Shown one piece after another: positions 17,269 to 26,208 of a stretch of 64,000 nt of DNA. Under the pieces are notes generated by a model. That model worked only from the letters and a program-made list of their open reading frames with translations, had not been told where the DNA came from and made no database searches. This DNA comes from Nocardioides sp. Root122 (GTDB lineage: Bacteria > Actinomycetota > Actinomycetes > Propionibacteriales > Nocardioidaceae). A program made the position numbers and the translations under genes. The stretch spans positions 1 to 64,000 of the forward strand of contig NZ_LMDE01000010.1 of assembly GCF_001425025.1 (NCBI RefSeq), written 5' to 3'. Position 1 is the stretch's first letter, and each line of letters opens with the position of its first letter.

Positions 17269-17343
17269 GCGTCGGTAGCTCAGCGGTAGAGCACTCGGTT
17301 TACACCCGAGCGGTCGGCGGTTCGAAACCGTCCCGACGCACCA
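17269..17343 (+). tRNA. valT: tRNA-Val (anticodon UAC)
   Basis: 75 nt with encoded CCA. The acceptor stem GCGTCGG/CCGACGC is perfect, the D-arm is GCTCAGCGGTAGAGC, the anticodon stem CTCGG/CCGAG surrounds loop TTTACAC (anticodon TAC, reads GUA), and the T-arm contains GGTTCGAAACC. Downstream bases 17344-17461 hold only the promoter of the next gene. Confidence 0.96.
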
Positions 17344-17461
17344 TGCCCAGCGACCGGCCCAGCGACTGGCCCAGCGGCCGTTCGTCGCCGCTCGCTGACC
17401 GTCCGGCGCAGCGTCGCCGCAGCCCCTCGTCGGCGTCCAAGACGCATGCCACAGTGGGCGC

Positions 17462-18994
17462 ATGATCGTGCCCTTCAGCGTCACCGACTTCATCGAGCGG
17501 GCGGCAGCCGTCTACGGCGAGCGACCCGGCTTCATCGACGAGCCCGACCAGCCGGCGCCCTCGTTGGGCACCCTCACCTACGCCGAGGTCCACGACCTGG
17601 CGCGGCGCCAGGCCGCACGGCTCGACGAGCTCGGCATCGAGGTGGGCGACCGCGTGGCGGTCATCAGCCACAACAGCTCGCGCCTGCTGACGTCGTTCTT
17701 CGGGGTGTGCGGCTCGGGTCGGGTCCTGGTGCCGATCAACTTCCGGCTGCGCCACGACGAGATCGCCTACATCGTGGCGCACTCCGGTGCCCGCGTGCTC
17801 TACGTCGACCCCGAGCTCGTGGACTCGCTCCAGCACATCGACGTCGAGCACACCTTCGTGCTGGGCGAGGACGAGTCGATGTTCGCGGCGCCCGGCACCG
17901 AGCCGCGCGCGTGGGAGCCCGACGAGAACGCCACCGCCACGATCAACTACACCTCTGGCACCACGGCACGCCCCAAGGGCGTGCAGATCACCCACCGCAA
18001 CATCTGGACGAACGCGGTGACCTTCGCCCTCCACGCCGGCGTGACCGACCGTGACGTCTACCTGCACACCCTGCCGATGTTCCACGCCAACGGCTGGGGG
18101 ATGCCGTTCGCGATGACCGGACTGGGCGTGCCGCACGTGGTGCTGCGCAAGATCGACGGTGCGGAGATCCTCCGTCGGGTCGAGCAGCACGGCGTGACCG
18201 TCATGTGCGCGGCGCCCGCCGTGGCCGCTGCGGTGCTCGACGCCGCCCAGGACTGGGAGGGCGAGATCCCCGGCCGGGACCGCGTGCGGATCATCATGGC
18301 CGGCGCGCCCCCGCCGACGAAGACGGTCGTGCGGGTCCAGGAGGAGCTCGGCTGGGAGTTCATCCAGATCTACGGGCTCACCGAGACCTCGCCGCTGCTC
18401 ACGGTCAACCGCAACCGCGCGGAGTGGGACGACCTGTCACCCGAGGACCGCGCCGCGAAGCTGGTCCGTGCGGGTGCGCCTGCGATCGGCGTACGCCTGC
18501 GCACCGACGACCAGGGCGAGGTGCTGGCGCGGTCCAACGTCATCCTCGAGGGCTACTGGGAGCGTCCCGACGAGACCGAGCGGGCGCTGGTCGACGGCTG
18601 GTTCCACACCGGTGACGGCGGCGTCATCGGTGACGACGGCTACCTCACCATCAGTGACCGGAAGAAGGACGTGATCATCACCGGCGGCGAGAACGTGTCC
18701 TCGATCGAGGTCGAGGACGTGCTCTTCTCCCACCCCGCGGTCGCGGAGGTGGCCGTGATCGGCGTGCCCAGCGAGAAGTGGGGCGAGACCATCAAGGCGC
18801 TGGTCGTGCTGGCCGAGGGGGCGAGCGCGGACGAGGCCGAGCTGATCGCGTGGTGCAAGGACAAGGCGGCCGGCTACAAGGCGCCCACGTCGATCGAGTT
18901 CCGCGACGACCTGGCCCGGACGGCGACCGGCAAGCTGCAGAAGTTCAAGCTGCGCCAGCCCTACTGGGAGGGTCAGCAGCGCCAGGTCAACTAG
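17462..18994 (+). CDS. AMP-forming acyl-CoA synthetase
   Basis: 510 residues from an ATG six bases behind CACAGT (probably leaderless). Adenylate-forming signature YTSGTTARPKGVQITHRN, motif YGLTETSPLL, hinge SDRKKDVIITGGENVSSIEVED and catalytic Lys in TATGKLQKFKLR are intact. It resembles medium/long-chain fatty-acid CoA ligases of the Caulobacter/actinobacterial DmdB-like group; the acid substrate cannot be assigned. Monocistronic; the next gene begins 56 nt downstream with its own -10-like hexamer. Confidence 0.92.
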   Translation: MIVPFSVTDFIERAAAVYGERPGFIDEPDQPAPSLGTLTYAEVHDLARRQAARLDELGIEVGDRVAVISHNSSRLLTSFFGVCGSGRVLVPINFRLRHDEIAYIVAHSGARVLYVDPELVDSLQHIDVEHTFVLGEDESMFAAPGTEPRAWEPDENATATINYTSGTTARPKGVQITHRNIWTNAVTFALHAGVTDRDVYLHTLPMFHANGWGMPFAMTGLGVPHVVLRKIDGAEILRRVEQHGVTVMCAAPAVAAAVLDAAQDWEGEIPGRDRVRIIMAGAPPPTKTVVRVQEELGWEFIQIYGLTETSPLLTVNRNRAEWDDLSPEDRAAKLVRAGAPAIGVRLRTDDQGEVLARSNVILEGYWERPDETERALVDGWFHTGDGGVIGDDGYLTISDRKKDVIITGGENVSSIEVEDVLFSHPAVAEVAVIGVPSEKWGETIKALVVLAEGASADEAELIAWCKDKAAGYKAPTSIEFRDDLARTATGKLQKFKLRQPYWEGQQRQVN

Positions 18995-19050
18995 CTCCGG
19001 CGACTACTCACCGCCCACTGGGCCCCGTCGCGTCCGGCATGATCGGGCGC

Positions 19051-20169
19051 ATGCCAACGCTCGCCGACGTCGTGGACCTGCTGCACGCCTGGTACCCGCC
19101 CGGCACCGCCGACTCGTGGGACGCGGTCGGGCTGGTGGCCGGTGACCCGTCCGCCGCGGTGGAGAAGGTGATGTTCGCCGTCGACCCCACGCTCGACGTC
19201 GCACGCGAGGCGGTGGAGTGGGGCGCCGACCTGCTCGTGGTGCACCACCCGCTGCTGCTCTCCCCGGTCAGCTCCGTCGCGGCGACGACGCCCAAGGGGC
19301 GCACGCTCCACGCCCTCACCGCCAACGGCTGCGCGCTGCTCGCCGCCCACACCAACGCCGACCAGGCAGCGTCCGGGGTCTCCGAGTCGCTGGCCCTCGC
19401 GCTCGGCCTCGCCGACCTCGAGCCCATCCGGCCCGCGCCCGCCGACCCGCTCGACAAGGTCGTGGTGTTCGTGCCGGTGGCGTCCGCCGACGCCGTACGG
19501 GCTGCGCTGCACGACGCCGGAGCCGGCCGGATCGGTGCCTACGACTCGGCGTCGTGGTCGGCGGCCGGGGAGGGACGGTTCCGGCCGCTCGACGGCTCGG
19601 CCCCGGCGATCGGACGCGTCGGCGAGCTCGAGGTCGTGGAGGAGACGCGCGTCGAGGTCGTCGCGCCGCGCCACCGGCGTACGGCCGTGCTGCGGGCGCT
19701 CCTGGCCGCGCACCCCTACGAGGAGCCCGCGTTCGACGTGGTGCCCCTCGCCGACCCCGGTCTGGCCACCACCGGCACCGGTCGCATCGGCACGGTCGAC
19801 CGGACGACCCTCGACCAGTTCGCCGCGCGGGTGTCCCGAGCACTGCCGAGCACCGCCCACGGCGTCCGCGTGGCGGGCCACCCGGACCGGCCGGTGCGCC
19901 GGGTCGCGGTCTGTGGCGGGGCCGGCGACTTCCTCCTCGACGAGCTCGCGCACAGCGACGTGGACGTCTACGTCACCAGTGACCTGCGGCACCACCGGGC
20001 GGGGGAGTTCCTCGAGCACGACGGGCCGGCCCTGGTCGACGTGGCGCACTGGGCTGCGGAGTGGACCTGGCTCCCGGTGGTCGAGGATCGGCTCCGCAGC
20101 GCGATGGGCGATAGGGTCGAGACCCGGGTCAGCACGCTGTGCACCGACCCGTGGACGTTCCGCCACTGA
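19051..20169 (+). CDS. Nif3-like dinuclear metal protein
   Basis: 372 residues from the ATG at MPTLADVVDLL, seven bases after CATGAT. It has both Nif3/YbgI halves: an N-terminal metal-binding HH pair in LVVHHPLLLSP and AAHTNAD, a PII-like insert around residues 130-220 (HPYEEPAFDVVPL), and a C-terminal SDLRHHRAGEFLEHDGPALVDVAHWAAE. The family binds two metals; proposed as GTP cyclohydrolase-like or tRNA-related, but its role in actinobacteria is unproven. It is paired with the zinc-ribbon coiled-coil protein downstream, as Rv2230c-Rv2229c in M. tuberculosis. Confidence 0.92.
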   Translation: MPTLADVVDLLHAWYPPGTADSWDAVGLVAGDPSAAVEKVMFAVDPTLDVAREAVEWGADLLVVHHPLLLSPVSSVAATTPKGRTLHALTANGCALLAAHTNADQAASGVSESLALALGLADLEPIRPAPADPLDKVVVFVPVASADAVRAALHDAGAGRIGAYDSASWSAAGEGRFRPLDGSAPAIGRVGELEVVEETRVEVVAPRHRRTAVLRALLAAHPYEEPAFDVVPLADPGLATTGTGRIGTVDRTTLDQFAARVSRALPSTAHGVRVAGHPDRPVRRVAVCGGAGDFLLDELAHSDVDVYVTSDLRHHRAGEFLEHDGPALVDVAHWAAEWTWLPVVEDRLRSAMGDRVETRVSTLCTDPWTFRH

Positions 20170-20209
20170 AATCGCGCAAGTCGCATCCGTTGTCGAAGCA
20201 GGAGTGCTG

Positions 20210-20950
20210 TTGAAGGCCGATCCCACCCACCAGGTCAAGCTCCTCGACGTCGCCGAGCTCGACTCGAGGGCTGCCCAGCTCCGGCACCAGCGGGCACACC
20301 TGCCCGAGCTGGCCGAGATCGCCGCCCTCGAGGCGGAGCGCACGGAGATCACCGACCAGGTGCGTGACGCGCGCATCGTGGTCGACGACCTGACCGTCGA
20401 GCAGGCCAAGGCCGACCGCGAGGTCGAGCAGGTCAAGGCGCGCCGCGAGCGCGACCGCACCCGGATGGACAGCGGCCAGATCACCCAGCCCAAGGACCTC
20501 GAGCGGATGCAGCACGAGCTGGTCTCCCTCGAGCGCCGCATCACCACCCTCGAGGACGCCGAGCTCGAGGTGATGGAGGCGCTCGAGCAGGCCCAGCAGG
20601 TGCTCGACGCCCTCGCCATCCGCGCCGACGACGTCGACGCGAAGCTGGGCGAGCTGGTGACCGCACGCGACGAGAAGCGCGTCGGCATCGACGCCTCGCT
20701 CGACGAGGTGACGGCTGCTCGCGGGCCGGCGATCGAGGGCATGCCCGAGGACCTGATGGCCCTCTACGAACGGCTCCGGGAGCAGAAGGGCATCGGCGCC
20801 GCGCTGCTGCGGGCGCGCCAGTGCGGCGGCTGCAACATGACCCTCGACGCCTCCGAGCTCGCCCGGATCAAGGCCGCGCCCGCCGACGAGGTCATCCGCT
20901 GCGAGGAGTGCCAGCGCATCCTGGTGCGCACCGACGAGTCGGGTCTCTGA
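20210..20950 (+). CDS. Coiled-coil zinc-ribbon protein (CdsZ/Rv2229c family)
   Basis: 246 residues from TTG (MKADPTHQVKLLDV), chosen because GGAG lies 5 nt before it and family members start at this point; an in-frame GTG two codons earlier is possible. A long antiparallel coiled coil spans residues ~10-180, ending in a C4 zinc ribbon (CGGCNMTLD and CEECQRILVR). The family is a hairpin adaptor of uncertain role, nearly always next to nif3 in actinobacteria. It sits 40 nt behind nif3 in the same direction. Confidence 0.9.
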   Translation: MKADPTHQVKLLDVAELDSRAAQLRHQRAHLPELAEIAALEAERTEITDQVRDARIVVDDLTVEQAKADREVEQVKARRERDRTRMDSGQITQPKDLERMQHELVSLERRITTLEDAELEVMEALEQAQQVLDALAIRADDVDAKLGELVTARDEKRVGIDASLDEVTAARGPAIEGMPEDLMALYERLREQKGIGAALLRARQCGGCNMTLDASELARIKAAPADEVIRCEECQRILVRTDESGL

Positions 20951-20961
20951 GGACACAAGCC

Positions 20962-22053
20962 GTGCTGCGCGCCGAGGACTTCGCCGCGCGCGGCCGGCTG
21001 TCGATGCGTGCCCGTGCGGCGCGCCTGCGGAGCAAGAGCTGGGCGATCGGCCAGTGCGCCGTCGCCGCGGGGGTCGCCTGGTGGCTGGCCGCCGACGTGC
21101 TGGGCCACCAGCTCCCGTTCTTCGCGCCGATCGCCGCCGTCATCTCGCTCGGCACGTCCTACGGTCAGCGGCACCGCCGCGTCCTGGAGATCGCCATCGG
21201 CGTGGCCGTCGGCGTCTTCCTCGGCGACCTGGTCACCCACCTCGTCGGGTCGGGCGCGTGGCAGATCGCGCTGATCGTGGCCGCCGGCATGTCGCTGATC
21301 ATGCTGCTCGTCGACGCGGGCCCGCTGCTCGTCAACCAGGCGGCCGTGCAGGGGATCGTCGTCTCGGCGCTCGCGCCGCCGGCCGGTGGTGCCTTCCTGC
21401 GCTGGACCGATGCCCTGATCGGCGGCGGCGTCGCGCTGGTGGCCGCGACCGTCGTGCCGCGCGCGCCGCTGCGCCGGCCCCGTGAGCAGGCGGCGGTGGC
21501 GGTGCGGAAGATGGCCTCGCTGCAGCGCGCGGCCGCGCAGTGCATGCTCGAAGGTGACGTCGAGATGGGCCTGGCGGTGCTGCGCGACGCCCGCGCGACC
21601 GACGAGCTGATCTCCGAGCTGCGCGCCGCCGGCGCGGAGGGCCTGTCCGTCGTGGCGTCCTCGCCGTTCCGCAGGCGCCACAGCGAGCCGCTGCGACAGC
21701 TCGCCGAGCTGGTCGAGCCGCTCGACATCGCGCTGCGCAACACCCGCGTGCTCGTCCGCCGAGCGGCCGTCGCGGCCTACCGGCGCGAGCGCGTGCCGGC
21801 GTCGTACGCCCGCCTGACGCAGGACCTCGCCGACCTGTCCGACCGGGTCGCGGAGGAGCTCGCGCGCGGCCAGCGGGCGGCGTCCCTGATCGACCCGCTC
21901 CGCGAGCTCGCCCAGGCGAGCGCCACGGTCGAGCACAGCGACGACCTCTCGGCGGAGGTGATCCTGGCGCAGGTGCGCTCGATCATCGCCGACCTCCTGG
22001 CGGTCTGCGGCGTCGACCCGCTCGAGGCGACCGACATGATCCCGCTGCGCTAG
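20962..22053 (+). CDS. FUSC-like / aromatic-acid exporter family membrane protein
   Basis: 363 residues from a GTG after GAGGAC; an ATG 42 nt later is an alternative start. The N-terminal ~160 residues contain about four to five membrane helices (AIGQCAVAAGVAWWLAA, IAAVISLGTSYGQRHRRVLEIAIGVAVGV, LIVAAGMSLIMLLVD, ALIGGGVALVAATVVP) with the R-RRVLEI-IG-A-G motif of the FUSC/ArAE family. The C-terminal half is a soluble helical domain. The transported substrate is unknown. It lies 11 nt after the zinc-ribbon gene, and its stop shares the palindrome CTAG with the convergent yaaA stop. Confidence 0.85.
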   Translation: MLRAEDFAARGRLSMRARAARLRSKSWAIGQCAVAAGVAWWLAADVLGHQLPFFAPIAAVISLGTSYGQRHRRVLEIAIGVAVGVFLGDLVTHLVGSGAWQIALIVAAGMSLIMLLVDAGPLLVNQAAVQGIVVSALAPPAGGAFLRWTDALIGGGVALVAATVVPRAPLRRPREQAAVAVRKMASLQRAAAQCMLEGDVEMGLAVLRDARATDELISELRAAGAEGLSVVASSPFRRRHSEPLRQLAELVEPLDIALRNTRVLVRRAAVAAYRRERVPASYARLTQDLADLSDRVAEELARGQRAASLIDPLRELAQASATVEHSDDLSAEVILAQVRSIIADLLAVCGVDPLEATDMIPLR

Positions 22054-22829
22054 ACGGCTGTCACGACGACGTCGAGCTGGGTGCCCTTCGGCGTCGCCTC
22101 ACCGACCTCGACGGTCCAGCCGAGCCGGGTCAGTGCCTCGGCGAGGGCCTTCGGCGTGCGCGGGTCGGCGCCGTCCTCGAGCAGGGCCCGGACGATGCGG
22201 CCCTTGGTCGCCTTGTTGAAGTGGCTCACGACGCTGCGCCTGCCCTCGGACTCGTGGAGGACGCGGACCGTCGCGACGCGCGGGGCGAGGTCCTTCGTCG
22301 GGCGCCAGAAGGCGGCGTACGTGCTGGAGCGGAGGTCGACCAGCAGCCCGGTGCGCACGGCGGCGCCGACCGCCTCGCCGAGCACCTCGCGCCAGGCGCC
22401 GGCCACCGAGCCCACGCCGGGCAGGATGGTGTCGCCGGAGAGGCGGTAGGCCGGGATCCGGTCGCCGGGGCGGACCATGCCGAACAGCGCGCTGGTGACC
22501 GCGACGCGCGCGGTTGCGCGGCGCCGGGCCGCGGGGGACAGGGTGTCGAAGCCGAGGGCGTCATAGAGGACGCCGGTGTAGATCGCGTCCGCCCGGGCGG
22601 TCGGGGCCGTCGCGAGGTGGGCGTTGCGGTCCACGAGGTCGCGCTGCGCCGGGCCCAGGTCGAGCACCGCCGCCGCCTTCTCGGGGTCCTCGCGGCACAG
22701 GGTCGTGAGCGCCTCGAGAAGGGTCGTCCGCGTCGGGGTGAGCGATGGTGACGACAGGGAGGCCAGGTCGAGGGCCTTGCCGCGCCGGGCGGCGGTCTTG
22801 CCCTCGCTGGGCGGCAGCAGGATCAGCAC
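22050..22829 (-). CDS. yaaA: YaaA family peroxide-stress protein
   Basis: 259 residues, GTG start with TACGCT six bases upstream (leaderless pattern). It shows the family landmarks MLILLPPSEGKT, YTGVLYDALGF, ALFGMVRPGDRIPAYRLS and VSHFNKATKGRIVR. YaaA in E. coli lowers free iron and oxidative DNA damage under peroxide stress; the biochemical activity is still poorly known. It is divergent from the RNB nuclease gene (50 nt) and convergent with the FUSC-like gene, sharing a CTAG at both stops. Confidence 0.93.
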   Translation of the reverse strand: MLILLPPSEGKTAARRGKALDLASLSSPSLTPTRTTLLEALTTLCREDPEKAAAVLDLGPAQRDLVDRNAHLATAPTARADAIYTGVLYDALGFDTLSPAARRRATARVAVTSALFGMVRPGDRIPAYRLSGDTILPGVGSVAGAWREVLGEAVGAAVRTGLLVDLRSSTYAAFWRPTKDLAPRVATVRVLHESEGRRSVVSHFNKATKGRIVRALLEDGADPRTPKALAEALTRLGWTVEVGEATPKGTQLDVVVTAV

Positions 22830-22879
22830 GCGGCAAGCGTAGGGAGCGCGACTCCGCAGCGCCCGGCTAGGGTCGTCGT

Positions 22880-24331
22880 ATGCCCAGCAACCGCGTGGTG
22901 AAGGTCCGTTCGACCGGCGACAGCGTGACGGCGCAGGAGATGCGCGACGGCATCGCCGCCATCCAGGAGGAGATGAAGGTCTCGGCCTCGTTCCCGGACG
23001 AGGTGGAGCGCGCGGCGGCCGAGGCGGCGAAGAACCCGCGGCTGCCGGAGCTGGACCGCACGGACATCGAGCTCGTGACCATCGACCCCGAGGGTGCCCA
23101 GGACCTCGACCAGGCGATGCACATCGAACGCAGCGGTGACGGCTACGTGGTCCACTACGCGATCGCCGACGTGGCGGCCTTCGTCACGCCGGGCGACCCG
23201 GTCGACGTCGAGGCCAACCGCCGGGGTGAGACGCTCTACGGCGCCGACTCCAAGATCCCGCTGCACCCGCCGGTGCTCAGCGAGGGTGCCGCGTCGCTGC
23301 TGCCCGACCAGGTGCGGCCGGCGCTGCTCTGGACGATCCAGGTCGACGAGGTCGGCGAGGGCACCGACGTCCAGGTCGAGCGGGCCCTGGTGAGGTCGCG
23401 CGCCCAGCTGACCTACGAGGCGGTGCAGGCCGACCTCGACGCGGGCCGCGCCGACGAGATGATCGGGCTGCTCAAGGAGGTCGGCGAGCTGCGCCTGGCC
23501 CGCGAGGCCGCGCGCGGCGGCGTCTCCCTGCCCTTGCCCGAGCAGGAGCTCGTCGAGACCGACGACGGCCACTGGGAGCTGGAGTTCCGGCGGCTGACCC
23601 CAGTGGAGAGCTGGAACGCCCAGATCTCGCTGCTCACCGGCATGGGCGCGGCGTCGTTGATGGTCTACGCCCGCGTCGGCATCCTGCGCACGCTGCCTCC
23701 GGCCGACCCGCGTGACGTGCAGCGGCTGCACCGCACCGCGCGGGCGCTGGGCATCGAGTGGCCGGCCGAGCAGCTCTACCCCGACTTCATCCGCACGCTC
23801 GACCCGTCGAGGCCGACGCACGCGGCGATGATCGTGGCGTGCACGCGGCTGCTGCGCGGCGCCGGCTACGTGACCTTCAACGGCGAGCTGCCGGAGCAGG
23901 CGCAGCACTCGGCGCTGGCCTCGGAGTACGCCCACGTGACCGCTCCACTGCGTCGCCTCGCCGACCGCTACGCGGGAGAGGTCTGCGTGGCGCTGTGCGC
24001 GGGGACGGAGGTGCCGGAGTGGGTGCTCGCCGCGATGCCGGGGCTCCCCGACACGATGACGTCGTCGGGCCGTCGCGCCAACCAGTACGAGAACGCGGTG
24101 GTGGACCTCTGCGAGGCGGAGCTGCTCCACGAGCGGGTGGGGGAGTCCTTCGCCGCCGTCGTCGTCGACCTCGACGACAAGGACCGGACGAAGGGCGACA
24201 TCACCATCAAGGACCCCGCCATCGAGGCGACGGTCACCAGCGAGCACGAGCTGCCGCTGGGTGACGAGGTCACCGTCGAGCTGGTGCAGGCCGACCCGAC
24301 GACGCGCAAGGTGGAGTTCGGGCTGGCCTAG
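22880..24331 (+). CDS. RNB-domain exoribonuclease (short RNase II/R type)
   Basis: 483 residues; ATG six bases behind TAGGGT. RNase II catalytic core with the acidic cluster in TIDPEGAQDLDQAMHIE (residues ~66-82), IADVAAFVTPGDPVDVEA and a second core block around EYAHVTAPLRRLADRYAGE (residues ~353-372). Compared with E. coli RNase II/R it lacks the N-terminal cold-shock domains and has only a short C-terminal S1-like remnant (VTSEHELPLGDEVTVELVQADP). This is the compact actinobacterial version. It likely degrades RNA 3' to 5'; targets unknown. Confidence 0.92.
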   Translation: MPSNRVVKVRSTGDSVTAQEMRDGIAAIQEEMKVSASFPDEVERAAAEAAKNPRLPELDRTDIELVTIDPEGAQDLDQAMHIERSGDGYVVHYAIADVAAFVTPGDPVDVEANRRGETLYGADSKIPLHPPVLSEGAASLLPDQVRPALLWTIQVDEVGEGTDVQVERALVRSRAQLTYEAVQADLDAGRADEMIGLLKEVGELRLAREAARGGVSLPLPEQELVETDDGHWELEFRRLTPVESWNAQISLLTGMGAASLMVYARVGILRTLPPADPRDVQRLHRTARALGIEWPAEQLYPDFIRTLDPSRPTHAAMIVACTRLLRGAGYVTFNGELPEQAQHSALASEYAHVTAPLRRLADRYAGEVCVALCAGTEVPEWVLAAMPGLPDTMTSSGRRANQYENAVVDLCEAELLHERVGESFAAVVVDLDDKDRTKGDITIKDPAIEATVTSEHELPLGDEVTVELVQADPTTRKVEFGLA

Positions 24332-24388
24332 GTCGTCGAACCGAACGACCCCCGGCTGCGTACTCCGGTGTAGCCGAGGGAGGGTCAC

Positions 24389-25126
24389 ATGGTCGATGTC
24401 CGGCGTGGGCTGGTCGCCTGCGTGCTGGCGCTCGTCGCGCTCCTGGCCGTGCTCGGGACCGGGCTCGCAGGTTGGGGAGCCGGTCTCGGGTGCGCGGCAG
24501 TGCTCGCGGTGGCGACCGAGCGGCGCGCGACGGTCGACGGGATCGACCATTTCGGGCCAGCCGACCTGGTCACCCTGACCCGTGCGACGTTGGCCTGCGC
24601 GGTCGCGGCCCTCGTGGGCGACGCGTCCACCGGCGCCGACGTGGTCGCCGTCCTGGTGCCGCTCACCGTGCTCGCGCTGGTGCTGGACTTCGTGGACGGC
24701 CGGGTCGCCCGGCGCACCGGGACGGCCTCGGCCTTCGGCGGCCGGATCGACGGCGAGGCCGACGCCTTCCTCATCCTCGTGCTCAGCGCCCACGTCGCCC
24801 GGACCGCCGGCGCCTGGGTGCTGGCGATGGGGCTGGTGCGCTACGCCTACGCCGTCGCCAGCTGGATCGTGCCGTGGATGCAGCGGCAGCTGCCGCCGCG
24901 CTACTGGCGCAAGGTCGTGGCGGCCTATGTCGGCATCGCGCTGACGGTGGCGGCGTCAGCGCTCCTGCCGGCAGCGGCGACGTACGTCGTGCTGGGGGTC
25001 GGGGTCGCGCTGCTGGCCGAGTCGTTCGGCTGGGACGTGGTGTGGCTGTGGCGGCGTCGCGACGGGGTGAACCGCACGGACGCCCGCGACGTACGGAAGG
25101 GAAAGACCCTCCAGCGGAACAGGTGA
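24389..25126 (+). CDS. CDP-alcohol phosphatidyltransferase family membrane enzyme
   Basis: 245 residues; ATG with GAGGGAGGG upstream. The CDP-alcohol phosphotransferase signature DG-x2-AR-x8-G-x3-D-x3-D is complete in DFVDGRVARRTG... (residues ~93-118), with about six membrane helices around it. It would move a phosphatidyl or phospho-alcohol group from a CDP-activated lipid to an acceptor alcohol; the acceptor is unknown. The N-terminal 50 residues contain two hydrophobic helices before the catalytic part. It overlaps the next gene by four bases (GTGA). Confidence 0.88.
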   Translation: MVDVRRGLVACVLALVALLAVLGTGLAGWGAGLGCAAVLAVATERRATVDGIDHFGPADLVTLTRATLACAVAALVGDASTGADVVAVLVPLTVLALVLDFVDGRVARRTGTASAFGGRIDGEADAFLILVLSAHVARTAGAWVLAMGLVRYAYAVASWIVPWMQRQLPPRYWRKVVAAYVGIALTVAASALLPAAATYVVLGVGVALLAESFGWDVVWLWRRRDGVNRTDARDVRKGKTLQRNR

Positions 25127-25497
25127 TCGTGATGCGTGTCCTGGCAGCAGTCTCGGTCCTCGTCTCGGCGGCCGTGCACCTCTACCTCTGGCTCGACTTC
25201 GCCAGGGACGACGACTTCCTCGGCCCGTCCTTCATGCTCAACGCCGTCGCCGGCGCGGTGATCGCGGTGCTGCTGCTCGTCTGGCGGCACTGGATCCCGG
25301 CGTTCCTGGCGCTGGGGTTCGGGCTCTCGACGCTGCTGGCCTTCGTGCTGGCCACGACGGTGGGGCTCTTCGGCACGACCGCGAACTGGACCGGCTGGGC
25401 CGTGTGGGTCGCTGCCGCCGCCGAGGTCGTCGCGATCGTCACGGGTGCGCGGCTGCTGGCCGTGGACAACCCGCTCGCCTCACGCGTCAAGTCGTAG
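25123..25497 (+). CDS. Small four-helix membrane protein
   Basis: 124 residues from a GTG overlapping the upstream stop; an ATG three codons later is also possible. Four hydrophobic segments are visible (AAVSVLVSAAVHLYLWLDF, MLNAVAGAVIAVLLLVW, FLALGFGLSTLLAFVLATTVGLF, WVAAAAEVVAIVTGARLLA). It resembles uncharacterised actinobacterial DoxX-like or DUF-type small membrane proteins, and I cannot name a function. Coupling suggests it works with the CDP-alcohol enzyme. Its 3' end overlaps the convergent anti-sigma gene by 18 nt. Confidence 0.75.
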   Translation: MIVMRVLAAVSVLVSAAVHLYLWLDFARDDDFLGPSFMLNAVAGAVIAVLLLVWRHWIPAFLALGFGLSTLLAFVLATTVGLFGTTANWTGWAVWVAAAAEVVAIVTGARLLAVDNPLASRVKS

Positions 25498-26208
25498 CAC
25501 GACGCGGCCGTCGGGCGTGCGCACCTCGACCGCGGAGAGCTCGTCGCGGGTGACGGAGGTGGCGGCGGGCACGGTCATCGTGGTGCCGCTGACCGAGGTC
25601 CAGCTGCCCACCTGCTCACTGTGTCCGTGGGCGTCGGTCACGTAGAGCAGGTAGTCGACGTGCTCGGGCAGCTCGACCCCGATCGCGTCCTTGTCGTAGG
25701 TGCAGGTCAGCAGCATCTTGGTGCCCCACGTCACCTGCTCGAGGCCGAGCGTGGCCTCGACGGGTACGTCGCCCTGCGGCGCCATGACGTGCGTCTCGAC
25801 CTGGTCCTGGCCGGCCGTCGAGGGAGCGCTGGTGCCCGGCCCGGAGACCGCAGGTGCGTCGTCGCGGTGGAGCGCCAGGGGAACGCCCAGCGCGACCACG
25901 GCGGCCGCCGCGGCGGCGAGGCCGGCGATGACGACGGTGCGCCGGCGGCCCCGGGCCTCGACCACCCGGGTCAGGGACGGCAGCAGGGTGGTCGGCAGCG
26001 GCGGGTCGTCCGGCGGGTCCTCGAGGACGCTGGCGTCGACGAGGTCGAGCAGGCCGGGCAGGCCGGCGAGCGAGCGGATCGAGCGCGTGCACGGGTCGCA
26101 GGTCGCGAGGTGGCGCTCGAACTCGAGCCGCTCGGCCGGGCTGAGCGCACCGAGCACGTAGGCGGCGTCGTCGTGGGCGTGGCCGCAGGTCTGGGGGGTG
26201 GAGCTCAT
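25480..26208 (-). CDS. rslA: Zinc-binding anti-sigma factor (RslA/ZAS type) with extracytoplasmic domain
   Basis: 242 residues; the ATG overlaps the sigma-factor stop (ATGA). The N-terminal ZAS domain has HERHLATCDPC-type ligands (His33, Cys37, Cys40, plus Cys8/His10). One membrane helix (about residues 91-113) follows a cytosolic linker, and an external C-terminal domain of ~125 residues contains one Cys (LLTCTYDKD). This matches RslA, the redox-sensitive partner of SigL in M. tuberculosis. It would hold the sigma factor at the membrane until zinc or thiols are perturbed. The outer domain may sense a second signal (inference). Confidence 0.9.
   Translation of the reverse strand: MSSTPQTCGHAHDDAAYVLGALSPAERLEFERHLATCDPCTRSIRSLAGLPGLLDLVDASVLEDPPDDPPLPTTLLPSLTRVVEARGRRRTVVIAGLAAAAAAVVALGVPLALHRDDAPAVSGPGTSAPSTAGQDQVETHVMAPQGDVPVEATLGLEQVTWGTKMLLTCTYDKDAIGVELPEHVDYLLYVTDAHGHSEQVGSWTSVSGTTMTVPAATSVTRDELSAVEVRTPDGRVVLRLDA

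Noticed and set aside
24332..24388. GGTCGT/ACGACC mini-hairpin after the RNB gene as terminator
   Set aside because: Only six pairs and no U-tract; too weak to list.
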